NCBI GenBank assembly: GCA_024364735.1
Contig: JAGFNQ010000844.1
Span: forward strand, 110,396 to 174,395
Direction of reading: 5' to 3'
DNA: 64,000 nt
From: Boesenbergia rotunda
Taxonomy: Eukaryota; Streptophyta; Magnoliopsida; Zingiberales; Zingiberaceae
The notes below the pieces were generated by a model that was not told the origin of the DNA, did not search any database, and saw only the letters and a list, made by a program, of their open reading frames with translations. Below are positions 32,862-44,350 of this stretch, piece after piece; position 1 is the stretch's first letter, and the number at the start of each line of letters is the position of its first letter. The translations under genes and the position numbers were made by a program.

Positions 32862-34085
32862 CTGGATGTGAAGACAGCATTCTTACATGGGGTACTTGAG
32901 GAAGAAATCTATATGCATCAACCAGAAGATTTTGAAGTCTCAGGAAAAGAGGATTATGTATGCTTGCTGAAAAGGTCCCTTTATGGTTTGAAGCAGTCAC
33001 CTAGGCAATGGTATAAAAGGTTTGATTCGTTTATGATCACTCATGATTTCAGAAGAAGCAGCTATGACAGTTGTGCCTACTTTAAGAAAACTGATGATGG
33101 ATCATTTATTTATCTGCTCTTATATGTTGATGATATGTTGATTGCGGCCAATAACAAGGAAGAGATAAGAAAGGTCAAAGCCCAACTAAGTAAAGAATTC
33201 GAGATGAAAGATTTAGGAGCTGCAAAGAAAATACTTGGGATGGAGATTCTGAGAGACAGAAAGGCAGGTAAATTATACCTAAGTCAAAAAGGGTATATTG
33301 AGAAAGTACTTCATCGGTTTAACATGCATTCTGCCAAGTCTGTTAGTACTCCGTTAGCTGCACACTTTAAACTTTCAGCTGATTTATGTCCACAGTCAGA
33401 TGATGAGGTTGATTATATGTCACGGGTTCCATATTCTAGTGCAGTGGGATCTCTCATGTATGCTATGGTTTGTACACGCCCAGATTTATCACATGCAGTG
33501 AGTACAGTTAGTAGATACATGGAAAATCCTGGTAAAGAGCATTGGAAGGTAGTTCAGTGGATTTTCAGATACTTACGAGGGACTTCTGATATTTGTTTGC
33601 ATTTTGGGAGTAATAGAGATGCAGTTATTGGATATGTTGATTCTGACTTTGCAGGTGACCTTGATAAAAGAAGATCACTTACGGGGAACGTGCTCACTGT
33701 TGGTGGTTGTGCTATCAGTTGGAAAGCTACTTTGCAGAATACAATTGCATTGTCCACTATAGAAGCTGAGTATATGGTCATTACGGAAGCTTGTAAGGAA
33801 GTTATTTGGTTGAAAGGACTCTTCAGTGAGCTTGGCGAAGACTTGCAGATTACTACAGTCTTTTGTGATAGTCAAAGTATCATTTTCCTCACGAAGGATC
33901 AGATGTTTCATGAGAGGACAAAACACATTGATGTGAGGTATCATTTTATACGTGATGTTATTGCTCGTGGTGATATTATTGTCAGGAAGGTCAGTACTCA
34001 TGATAATCCTACTGATATGATGACTAAGTCACTCCCTATAGCCAAGTTTAAGCATTGCTTGGACTCGATTAGTGTTAGATGCTGA
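32862..34085 (+). pseudogene. Element F reverse transcriptase catalytic part and RNase H
   Basis: In frame across the TAG. LDVKTAFLHGVLEEEIYM opens it, then LKRSLYGLKQSPRQWYKRF and catalytic YVDDMLIAANN. RNase H carries YVDSDFAGD, LSTIEAEYM and FCDSQSI, and ends in HIDVRYHFIRDVI...MMTKSLP. It ends at a natural stop about 80 bp before the 3' LTR. The enzyme core looks intact apart from the upstream stop. Confidence 0.92.
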
Positions 34086-34164
34086 GATTTACCGGTGGGG
34101 GTTTTTTGGAAGAGGTGGAGAATGTTCTTTTGAAGATTTATGGAATTCGCATCAAGGTGGAGAT

Positions 34165-34466
34165 TGTTAGAATTTGGTGACCCAAATTCTGTTTAATCCG
34201 TTAATATTTATTAGATATTTTCTTATTAATATGTTAATTAACAGATTCTTTATAAATTTGTTAATTAACAGTTTTGTTATTAATTTTTTTATTTCACTAA
34301 GTATTCTAAGGTCCCTATAAATTGTGTATCTCATACACAAGTTGGATCAATCAATGAAGAAAGTCATTGGGTTATCTCTTTTTTTTCTCTCTATCTCTCT
34401 TCTCTCTCTACTTCTCTTTACTTTATTATATGAGAGTCATCGTTTTTCCATCGTAATTTTGTTTCA
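34165..34466 (+). repeat. Element F 3' LTR
   Basis: Near-identical to 30500-30802 with a few substitutions. Preceded by the purine-rich AAGGTGGAGAT (polypurine tract, 34154-34164). Confidence 0.93.
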
Positions 34467-34858
34467 TACACGATCTGTAAAATGCGTTAAAAAACTGACG
34501 AATCAATCCATGCATTAAGTAATGAAGCAACTACCGGCCTATGATCCATCAATCAAGCTCTTCGAACCACTCTCCCATACATGCACGTACTCTCGGAATG
34601 TGTAGACTTTGTACAAAGATTCTCTCACACATGTAACATCCCGCCATAACCCAAGTCAATCTCCTCGCTTTACCTGTCCCCCCTCCTCCCGGCACCTCCC
34701 CTTACAATAATCCCGCTCGTCCTTCACTACGCACCAAAAGCCGAGCCACCGGCTTCTCCGCCGCTACAATCGTTCCCGTCGCCCTACGTACTTCTCCATG
34801 CACGCTTAGGCACTGAAGTCATGGAGACACCAACGACCAAGGCTAACTATTCCACTCT
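34467..34858 (+). promoter_or_regulatory. Upstream region of the peptide gene
   Basis: Non-repetitive by eye, C-rich in part (34640-34800), no ORF. It lies between element F and the TATA box of the peptide gene and so probably carries its promoter. Insertion of F only about 450 bp upstream of the ATG may affect its expression. Confidence 0.45.
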
Positions 34859-34876
34859 GTGTATATATATATATAA
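34859..34876 (+). promoter_or_regulatory. TATA box of the peptide gene
   Basis: GTGTATATATATATATAACT, about 50-60 bp upstream of the ATG at 34921. Confidence 0.6.
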
Positions 34877-34920
34877 CTAATTAACTACTGCAACTTCCAG
34901 TGGCTTCTTTCTTAACCTTC

Positions 34921-35157
34921 ATGATGAGTTCGAAGGGAAGAGGATCAGAAATGCTCCTGCTCCTCCTGTTGCTTCTTGTGATTCTCTCCGCCAGCACGGT
35001 GAGTTTTTGCAGGGGATCGCCGTCAAGTACTTCTCCCAGCAGCGCCGGCGAAGGTGCTTCGCCGGTGGAGGTGAGGGCGAGGTCGTCAGATACTAGTACT
35101 GCGTCTCTAAGGGAGGACATGGTTTCAGGGCCAAGTCCCAAGGGGCCTGGCCACTAG
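34921..35157 (+). CDS. Small secreted signalling peptide precursor, PIP/PIP-like type
   Basis: 78 codons from the ATG at 34921. A longer reading to 34900 begins with GTG and is not used. Residues about 1-30 form a signal peptide: basic start (SSKGRG), a run of eight or more Leu, then ILSASTVSFC. A Ser/Pro-rich variable region follows, and the extreme C-terminus is SGPSPKGPGH. That is the SGPS-x-x-G-x-G-H signature of PAMP-induced peptides (PIP) and PIP-like peptides, in which the C-terminal peptide is released, prolines may be hydroxylated, and a leucine-rich-repeat receptor kinase (RLK7 in Arabidopsis) perceives it. Length, single exon, secretion signal and C-terminal core all fit. This is the only intact host gene seen. 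IDA and CEP peptides have related but different cores. Confidence 0.82.
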   Translation: MMSSKGRGSEMLLLLLLLLVILSASTVSFCRGSPSSTSPSSAGEGASPVEVRARSSDTSTASLREDMVSGPSPKGPGH

Positions 35158-35387
35158 CCATCTGCTGGTGATATATCATGAGAGGGCTTCTCTTGATTTG
35201 ATTAAGTACTGGACGTGGACCATATTGTATTTTTTTGATTTGTTTTCTTCCTGTTTTTATTTATATGTTGAGAGCTATTTGGAAGTTGGAAGTTGAGGCT
35301 TTTTGAAGTTGAATAACTGATGATGATCTTTTTCTTTCTGCTTGTATATAAGATTTGATCTCTTATTCTGTTTTGGCATTTGCAGTA
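35158..35387 (+). other. 3' flank of the peptide gene
   Basis: AT-rich, no ORF. T-rich stretches near 35226-35260 could serve as polyadenylation context; no clear AATAAA was seen. Confidence 0.4.
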
Positions 35388-35950
35388 ATTAGGATTATAT
35401 ATATATATATATATAAAAGAATTTGATCTCCTGCGGACCGCGTGCGGATCACGCTTGATCGGTCCGGTGACCGATCAGGCGTTGTCAAGTTCACCACTAC
35501 CTAGGGTTTACCGCGGTGACGGGTTCACCGCTACCCCTAGGGTTCACCGCACCCCCTAGGGTTATAGTTTTGTTCGGGGGTGGCCGAAGGTCGCCGATGG
35601 TGTTCGATCGATCAGAGGTACGCCGACGGGTTCATCGCTAACCTAGGGTTCACCGCATCGATGGTGTCCGATCGACGATCGGAGGTACGCCGATGGGTTC
35701 ACCGGGTTCACCGCACCGACGGGTTTACGGCTACCCCTAAGGTTCACCGTACCCCCTAGGTTTATAGTTTTGTTCGGGGTGGCGGCCGAAAGCCGCCGAT
35801 GGTGTCCGATCGACGATCGGAGGACTCGTCGGCGAGTTGGGACACAGAAGACCGATCATGCGCCCTGCCTAATCGATCAGGGACATTCCTAATCAATCAG
35901 GCAGCTCGGTCCGCACGCGGTCAGCAGCGCACGGTCCGCGAGAGGTCACT

Positions 35951-35985
<35 letters not shown>
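35388..35985. mobile_element. GC-rich palindromic island inside TA repeats
   Basis: A GC-rich block of about 520 bp (35430-35945) is bounded by TA dinucleotide tracts. Ends are imperfect inverted repeats (left CTGCGGACCGCGTGCGG, right containing CCGCACGCGG and ACGGTCCGCGAG). Inside it are GATCGGTCCGGTGACCGATC (35457-35476), repeated CGATCGACGATCGGAGG units and repeated GGTTCACCGC. The first palindrome is the same as array 2 of LTR D. Probably a small non-autonomous element; class not determined. Confidence 0.5.
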
Positions 35986-35987
<2 letters not shown>

Positions 35988-36204
35988 CTCTACTTAATTA
36001 TATTATGATGTACACCTCTGTGAGCACCGTATATTTTTTTAAATATTTTTTTTAGAGGTTAAGGGTTAGAATTTATGTTATAATATTAAGTTAAATAAAT
36101 TTAAAAATTAAAAAAATACACAAAGTTTGTACCATAAAACAAGTAGAGTATTAACACTCTCTCTCTCACACACACACACTCTCTATGTGTGTATATATAT
36201 ATAT
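35986..36204. other. AT-rich spacer with microsatellites
   Basis: Short CT/CA and TA tracts at 36156-36204, no gene. Confidence 0.7.
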
Positions 36205-37246
36205 CGACAATTTACCAAAAGGCATATCCAATAATTGGTATTTATCAAAAGACGTACCATAGTTTCATTGTTACCAAATGGCGCACCTATTTTAGTGAAC
36301 TTCCTCTAATACCCCTCCTGTCAAATACTGCACGTCTTTCTCTTTCTCTTTCTCAGTAACAAATCCCCAGACAATGGAATTTGCTTTTTCAGATTTGATA
36401 TTTTAAAATAATATATTTAGGAATCGGTTAAAAAATGTAAGGTAAAGAAAGAAAAAAAGTATTTCCATTAACAGAAAATTCTCTTTCAACTGATTTTAAA
36501 AATCTAAAGTGATGAAATTTTATATTTGATTAATATAAATTAATATATTAAATAATATTTAATAAATATATTAATATATAACAAAGACTTAAAATTTAAA
36601 AAGTCTGAAATCTTTTTATTTCAGACTAAATGTAGACCTGAAATCTTAATCAAAAGATTTCAGGCCCACGCTGGGCCTGAAATAAAAGATTTCTGGTCCA
36701 GTATGGGCCTAAAATAAAAGATTTCAGGCCCAGCGTGGGCCTGAAAGAAAAGATTTCAGGCCCTGCATCGACCTGAAATCATGTGTTATGATAGGGTTTT
36801 TTACGTAGGCCTGAAACATAAAGAAACATCTCTTTATATTTTTGAAATCACAATAAAAATCACTGAGAAAGACTACCTTACGTGAGATATTCTAATTAAT
36901 ATAAAACATACATTATATTAAAAATGAACTTATATATATATATATATCCATTTATATATATATATATAAAACAACTTCAAGGCCTGAAATCTTTGATTTC
37001 AGGCCCTACATTTTGATTTCAGGCCTACGCTGGGCCTGAAATAAAAGATTTCAGGCCCAGCGTGGGCCTGAAATAGAAATATTTCAGGCCCAGCGTCGGC
37101 CTGAAATCATGTGTTATAATAGAGTTTTTTACGTAGGCCTGAAACATAAAGAAATATCTCTTTATATTTTTGAAATCACAATAAAAATCACTGAGAAAGA
37201 CTAGACATTCTAATTAATATAAAACGTGGATTATATTAAAAACCAA

Positions 37247-37293
<47 letters not shown>

Positions 37294-38700
37294 ATTCTTA
37301 TATATAAAAAAATAACTTCAGGGCCTGAAATCTTTGATTTCAGGCCTTACATGATTATATAAAATTAATAAATATAAAAAAAATAATTAATAGACATAAT
37401 AATATATATTGATCGGCAAAATTAAAGATATAAGGATGATTTATTAAAACAAGCTATGATTCTACATTATTATTGTATCGTTCTGTGCCAACTGATACAG
37501 TATGAGAACATCAGTGGGTTTTGACCAAAACTCACTGATGGACCTCTCATATCTGGATTTCTCAAAACCCTATATCAATAGACATGATTGACCTAGGAGA
37601 AGATGTTTTAGGTGTCCAAACATCTATACACTCTATATCACCAATGCAATAGGAGTAGTTTAGAAATATCAGTGGGTTTTGATCAAAACCCACTGATGGG
37701 CCTACCATATCTAGATTTCTGAAAACTCTATATGAATAGAGAGGGTAGAGTTAGGAGATGATGTTTTAGGTGTCCAAACATCTATATATTAGATATCACC
37801 AATGAAATAGGAGTAGTTTAGAAATATCAGTGGGTTTTGACCAAAATCCACTGATGGACCTCCCATATCTAGATTTCTGAAAACTCCATATGAATAGAGA
37901 GAGTAGAGGTAGGAGAAGATGTTTTAGGTGTCCAAACATCTATACACTCTATATCACCAATGCAATAGGAGTAGTTTAGAAATATCAGTGGGTTTTGACC
38001 AAAACCCACTGATATGGCTAAACTACTCCTATTACATTGGTGATATCTAATATATAGATGTTTGGACACCTAAAACATCTTCTCCTACCTCTACCCTCTC
38101 TATTCATATGGAGTTTTCAGAAATCTAGATATGGGAGGTCCATCAGTGGGTTTTGGTCAAAATCCACTGATATTTATAAACTACTCCTATTTCATTGGTG
38201 ATATCTAATATATAGATGTTTGGACACCTAAAACATCATCTCCTAACTCTACCCTCTCTATTCATATGGAGTTTTCAGAAATCTAGATATGGTAGGTCCA
38301 TCAGTGGGTTTTGATCAAAACCCACTGATATTTCTAAACTACTCCTATTGCATTGGTGATATAGAGTGTATAGATGTTTGGACACCTAAAACATCTTCTC
38401 CTAGGTCAATCATGTCTATTGATATAGGGTTTTTAGAAATCTAGATATTGGAGGTCCATCAGTGGGTTTTGGTCAAAACTCACTGATGTTCTCATACTGT
38501 ATCAGTTGGCACAGAACGATACAATAATAATGTAGAATCATAGCTCGTTTTAATAAATCATCCTTATATCTTTAATTTTGCCGATCAATATATATTATTA
38601 TGTCTATTAATTATTTTTTTTATATTTATTAATTTTATATAATCATGTAGGGCATGAAATCAAAGATTTCATGCCCTGAAGTTATTTTTTATATATAAGA

Positions 38701-38735
<35 letters not shown>

Positions 38736-39815
38736 TTGGTTTTTAATATAATCCACGTTTTATATTAATTAGAATGTCTAGTCTTTCTCAGTGATTTTTA
38801 TTGTAATTTCAAAAATATAAAAAGATATTTTTTTATGTTTCAGGCCTACGTAAAAAACCCTATTATAACACATGATTTCAGGCCGACGTAGAGCCTGAAA
38901 TCTTTTGTTTCAGGCCCACATTGGGCCTGAAATATTTCTATTTCAGGCCCACGCTGGGCCTGAAATCTTTTATTTCAGCCGCAGCGTGGGCCTAAAATCA
39001 AAATGCAGGGCCTGAAATCAAAGATTTCAGGCCCTGAAGTTGTTATATATATATATATATATTTAAGAATGGATGTATATATATATAAGTTCATTTTTAA
39101 TATAATGTATGTTTTATATTAATTAGAATATCTCACGTAAGGTAGTCTTTCTTAGTGATTTTTATTGTGATTTCAAAAATATAAAAAGATGTTTCTTTAT
39201 GTTTCAGGCCTATGTAAAAAATCCTATCATAACACATGATTTCAGGCTGATGCAGGGCCTGAAATCATTTGTTTCAAGCTCACGCTGAGCCTGAAATATT
39301 TCTATTTCAGGCCCACGCTGGGCCTGAAATCTTTTATTTCAGGCCCAGCATGGGTCTGAAATCTTTTGATTAAGATTTCAGGTCTACACTTAGTCTGAAA
39401 TAAAAAGATTTTAGACTTTTTAAATTTTAAGTCTTTGTTATATATTAATATATTTATTAAATATTATTTAATATATTAATTTATATTAATCAAATATAAA
39501 ATTTCATCACTTTATTTTTTTAAAATCAGTTGGAAGAGAATTTTTTGTTAATGGAAATAATTTTTTTCTTTCTTTACCTTACATTTTTTTAACCAATTCC
39601 TAAATATATTATTTTAAAATATCAAATCTGAAAAAGCAAATTCCATTGCCTGAGGATTTGTTACTGAGAAAGAGAAAGAGAAAGACATGCAGTATTTGGC
39701 AGGAGGGGTATTAGAGGAAGTTCACTAAAATAGGTACGTCCTTTGGTAATAATGAAACCATGGTACGTCTTTTAATAAATACCAATTATTAGGTACGCCT
39801 TTTGATAAATTACCG
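36205..39815. mobile_element. 3.6 kb foldback (near-complete inverted repeat)
   Basis: Left arm 36205-37998 and right arm 37999-39815 are reverse complements, centred on ATCAGTGGGTTTTGACCAAA near 37998. Matching outer blocks are TTTACCAAAAGGC (36211-36223) against its complement GCCTTTTGATAAA (39797-39809), TTTCTCTTTCTCTTTCTC (36337-36354) against GAGAAAGAGAAAGAGAAAG (39666-39685), and GATTTGATATTTTAAAATAA (36394) against its complement near 39610. Inside each arm are repeated TTTCAGGCCCAGCGTGGGCC palindromes and three 158-159 bp tandem units next to the centre. No protein ORF. Flanked by TA tracts, so the target duplication (possibly 9 bp TATATATAT) cannot be read. Could be a foldback or Mutator-like element with very long terminal repeats. 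Confidence 0.9.
37500..38490. repeat. Six 158-159 bp units in head-to-head arrays at the foldback centre
   Basis: The marker ATGTTTTAGG occurs at 37602, 37761 and 37919, and its complement region TAAAACATC at 38071, 38229 and 38387. Each unit holds two hairpins: GATGTTTTAGGTGTCCAAAC plus ATC, and CAGTGGGTTTTGACC followed by AAAACCCACTG. Confidence 0.9.
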
Positions 39816-40313
39816 TATATATATTGAAACAACACACCATCAGTCTGTACAGTCGCACATGGAAGTGATACTGATAAAAAGGGTTGTCTGAGCTCGCATG
39901 TAACTCCGATCAATGTAAGATTCTGGAAGCATTTATTATATGCAACCTTGTCTTATATATTGCAAGAGGTTATAATTAAAAAATCACTTTGGCAAAGTAA
40001 TAATACAAAAATGAGTTTAGAATAAAGTTTTAATTTCTATGATTCCCACACTATCATTCATAGCTTTTCTTTTTCAGTATTTCAAGAAATATTTTAGGTC
40101 AATAGGAGGGAAATGGAGTATGTTAGACAATTAGTTGAGCTATAAACTGAGCTAGATTGGATTTTTTAAAAAAAAATTGGTGAGAAGAATAAACAAGTTA
40201 AGTGGATGAATTAACAAGGCAAACGTATCGAGCAAACCAAAAGAAATATTGAACCATTGTTGTAGCATGGAGTGAGTAATTAGGCGAGTACTTATAGGTT
40301 GGAGGGATGGATA
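39816..40313. other. AT-rich sequence, no supported gene
   Basis: No recognised element or ORF. Confidence 0.6.
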
Positions 40314-41250
40314 TGTTGGTATCTCGGTTGATTTTGATATGATCAACCAAGTTAGGTTATGCCTTATTGTGATTTTGATTCCTCTATCTAAGTGTGCAGG
40401 AACTTAGGAGCGGAAGAAGTCGAGCGTAAGATGCAGTAGACGAGAAGGATTGCACAAGGAAGTGAGCCGACGGGCTCGGTGCATCTTAGGGACGCGGAAG
40501 TTGCGGAAGAGTACGGCGGTGGAGAGAGAAGGACGTGTGCAATGTCCGAAGGGCGAGAAGCCGGAAGGAAAGACGCTCGAGGGGTGAAAGGCCAGAGTCA
40601 GTTTCAAGTGAGCCTAACTCTGGTTGGCCAGAAATTACCCAAGAAGACCTGCTAGAGATTGGTGAGCAAGTTGCTGACTAAAGTCACTTGGGCGCCCGTA
40701 TTGATAGGGGCGCTCGTGTTCTCGGGCGCCCATATTGATACGGGTGCCCGAGCACTCAAGTGCCCTATGTATGCAAGCGCCCGAGAATTGAAAAATCATC
40801 CCCAATTAATCGTTTGCGAACATTGTACTTCAGATAACACCCAAGCCACGTGTCAGGCGCCCTCAAGCACTCGATCGCCCCTATAGTGCCACATCAACAA
40901 ACGGTTAGAACTGACCGGGGCTATAAATAGGTCCTCAGAGCTCAGTTCTAGATCATCCATCAACTGCTTATAAATTGATTCTTGTTTACTATCCTTCAAA
41001 GTTTATAAAAGGTTTCTCTGTCAGAAGGAGATTTTCATGATGAGCTTCAACCATCTTGGATTAGCAACCACCTAGGTTGCAACCAAGTAAATTTGTATCT
41101 TAATCTTTTACTAGTTTAATTATTTTTTGTTCATTTTATTTTATTGTTTCAACTAATCTAAGTTCTTTGTGAGCCGCACAAAAGATCAGTTTTATTTTAC
41201 AGCAACAATTCACCCTCCCCTTCTTGCCGGTCCACTTCGATCCGATAGGA
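40314..41250 (+). repeat. LTR, GGGCGCCC-type family I, copy 2
   Basis: Starts TGTTGGTATCTCGG at 40314. It has GGGCGCCC-like blocks (40689-40870), a TATA (GGCTATAAATAGG, 40917-40929) and the same late region as copy 1 at 28690-29399. The 3' end near 41250 runs into a G homopolymer and the canonical CCAACA end is lost. No internal region follows. Confidence 0.65.
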
Positions 41251-41258
41251 TATGCTAT

Positions 41259-41294
<36 letters not shown>
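41259..41294. repeat. Poly-G tract (36 G)
   Basis: Uninterrupted G run at the 3' end of the family I LTR. Copy 1 has no such run at the equivalent place. Confidence 0.95.
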
Positions 41295-41295
<1 letters not shown>

Positions 41296-42231
41296 GGAAC
41301 AATTGGATCAAACGAGCCAAGCAAGGGAGCCAACCAATTAGATTGAGCACCCAAGTCGATTCAGGGTGTGGGGTAGAATTAAGTGAGCCAAATGGAACAC
41401 AACAAATCACACTAATTAACAAAGCAACTTTGGTGATTCAAAGAGATCAACCAAACTTTGGATAAGTCGAGGCTATTAGTGCAATGAGCGAACAAACCAA
41501 ATAGATTTTATTAAGTGGGGATTTGAGCAATGAGGCGAGGAGTTGCAAAGGGCAAATCAAGTAAGATGACTGACGAAGACAACTAATGCAAACTATAGGT
41601 GAGCCAAATAGACTAGATGAAATATTTATTCTAGATAGTTTATTATCATGAATATAATTCTTTATTTATTACTTTTATTAACTTTCCAAGTGATGAATTA
41701 TGTAGTGGATCAAATAGACGAATACAAATACTTCTTTTATTCTTTACTTATTTCATTATTTAGGAAGTATTATTTTATTTCTTGTCAATTTAATTTCTTT
41801 TGGAATTACTATTGTATTTCTTATGATCAATTCAATTTCATAAATCAAATGGGTTGGACATGACCACAACCAACTACAATGGAAAATATTTTGATATCTA
41901 ATAGAATGAATATTTAAGTGGAATAATGATTGAGTTTATTGAGTAGGCAAACCAAGGCGAACAAGTCAAACATATAAGTCGTATACAAAGTTTTAGCCAA
42001 ATAGAATCAGATCGACTCGACATGTCAATTTGAAAATTGACTTGCACAAATAAGGTAGGTTGAGTGAACTAGGTGAGCTAGAAGAACCAAATGAGTTACA
42101 TGAACAAAGTATGATGAGCAAATGCACTAAGCCAACTCATTAAGCTAGATAGGTTGATTAATCTAGGCAAATCCTACATGTTGATTGGGAAGTGCAAAGG
42201 TGTGAAATGTATAAGTCATGCATGAGCTTTG
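41295..42231. other. Pre-insertion sequence left of element G
   Basis: No gene. AT-rich, with loosely repeated short words (GAGCCAAAT, GAGCAAATG, AAGTGAGCCAA). Continues at 55199 on the far side of element G. Confidence 0.6.
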
Positions 42232-44330
42232 TGTTGGGTCCGGGTGCATGTTGACATGGATGCGAGTTCGTAATTTTAAAATTAATTACGTGCAGCGGAA
42301 GGTTTAGCATAAATAATTTCTCTAAATCATTTAACCACGCATCTAAGCAAGCAATTTTATCTTGTGTAGACATGATCATATATTTAAAATTTTTACAGAA
42401 ACGTAAACTAATTTACATATTACCTCGCGTAACTCGAAGGAAGGGACGAGATCCAACCGTAAGCGTCCCTTGGAAGTTCCGCCTCTATTCGCATCCACGC
42501 CGAGTATCTTCGGGATGACTTCGCAAAGCCACGAGTTTCGTGTTCTCGAGAACTACTAGATTCTCCGAGAACGCGACGAGAAAAACCAAGAGAGAGGTTG
42601 GAAGACTAATCACAAAAGGATGACCGGCTGGTGCTCCTTCTTGGGGCTGGTTGGCGCACGGCAAGATGGGGAGAAGAGAATGAGAGAAAGAGAGGGAGAG
42701 AGCCTATGCCTTCATCTCTATGATTCACACCCAAGCCTTGCCTTGGGTCCTTTATATAGTAGTCTCTCAACCATCAAGCCTCTCAAATATGGAATAACTT
42801 ATTCAATCATGCCAAGTTTGATTTTATATCATGGTTAAAATCATATTTTAATTCATGATAAAAATCTTCTCTCCTATGGAATAAATTTCCTTATCATGGT
42901 AAATCAATCGATGATTGATTTTATAAAAATAAACAAATCCATGGTTCATTTTAATTTCCATGAAAAATAAACCAAACCTTGGTTTATTATATAAAAAAAA
43001 TTATATCATCCATAATTTTATAAAACAAACCACACTTGGGTTATTTTATAAATTGAACCAAAAACTTGGTTCTCTCCCTCTGTTGTGGCCGGCCAAGCAA
43101 AGAGGATGGAGTCCCTCTTTGGCCGGCCCATCCAAGCCAAGCCCCAATGAATTAAACTTATTTAATTCATCTATTAAGTCTTCAAAAGACTTAGCCATTT
43201 TACGCTTCCGATGCGTCTTTGAAAAATTCAGATTCGACTTATCGTTTGGCTCAACGAAACTTAATCTCTCTTGATTGGAAAATCCAATTTTCAACTCATT
43301 TTAAATCCCTCGGATTACTCGTAGTGCGTGTGACTAACTAGGCTTTCGATTTATGTTAGTCGTCTATAATTAATCAATTAATTATAGAACGATCATGAGT
43401 GGCACCTAGTAGTACATCATGATCCCCAATTAATCGAAAGATCAACGGTTGACCTCAGAAATAATTCTGAAACCCTTCAGCAGCTATAATGAATCGTGCC
43501 CCATTCCCTTCACCATCTTATACCCACTTGGTTCAGGACATGGTCTATGTGTGTCAGTCCCCACTAGGCTGACTACGCCACACCTAGCCCAAGTAACGTT
43601 TTCTCGTCCTACGGATTCTAATTACTCTCATGTATTTAAGAGATTCATACTCTGAACATGTCATGCTCTGGCCAGAGGCTTCGAGTAACAATCCGACGAT
43701 AGGCCTCGGGTATACATCTCCTCGCAAGGAGTGGTGAATCCTTTGTAGGCTGTTCAAACATCTTCGGGCACTTCGGCTTATACCCAATCATCCTGGGTCC
43801 ACACCTCCTTGGAGATGCTTGCTTAAGATGTCAAAGTATAAGTCTCCATGACCAAGATAACTTGAACACCGCAAGTCAAAGGAACATCGCACTTAAGCTG
43901 CAGTAAGAACTTCACTGACATATCTATATGTAGACTACCATATGAAGTTTTACAGCCAGTCACTCCAATGAACTAGTTCCCTTAACTAGCATTCATATTT
44001 ATCTCCGGACATCTCAATGTTACCAACCAGTGAGAATTAGCTGATTAGAGAATAACCCATGCTAGTCTCAACAAAATTGATAGTGTCCGTATTTATCAAT
44101 TCATCGACTAGGGACAATTTCAATACTTCACAATTGCACATGTAGAGATAATCACTAGTTGTGAATTCATCACAAATTCTCTCATGCTGTGAATTGTATT
44201 GTGGACATTCAGTAAATGAGTTTAAGATCTCAATCAAATACACAAACATGTATACTCAAATAGTGAATATTCATTTATTAAAATAAATGATTACAGTCAT
44301 AAGGCGGACACTTCTCTCATATCACTAACA
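42232..44330 (-). repeat. Element G 3' LTR (2099 bp)
   Basis: On plus TGTTGGGTCCGGG...TATCACTAACA. Near-identical to 53086-55193. On minus the bases just before it read AAGTGGGAGTT (polypurine tract, 44331-44343). Confidence 0.95.
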
Positions 44331-44350
44331 AACTCCCACTTGGCCTAATG

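Larger units (their letters stand above)
30500..34466 (+). mobile_element. Element F: Ty1/copia retrotransposon lacking gag
   Basis: LTRs 30500-30802 (303 bp) and 34165-34466 (302 bp), TGTTAGA...GTTTCA. The target-site duplication is TACGC (30495-30499) versus TACAC (34467-34471), four of five. The primer site is at 30805-30816. Internal length is about 3.4 kb, short because most of gag is deleted. Integrase, reverse transcriptase and RNase H are recognisable but broken by a frameshift and a stop. Confidence 0.93.

Noticed and set aside
34900..34920. Seven extra N-terminal codons on the peptide precursor
   Set aside because: The extension begins with GTG; the first ATG at 34921 leaves a full signal peptide.
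36205..39815. ORFs within the foldback (for example 37869-38069)
   Set aside because: Short, mirrored by the palindrome, no domain and no codon-like pattern.
41136..41354. Poly-proline ORF on minus and poly-glycine ORF on plus
   Set aside because: Product of the G homopolymer only.
42620..42838. 72-codon ORF with a near-identical partner at 53473-53691
   Set aside because: Same position in the two LTRs of element G; an LTR-pair shadow.
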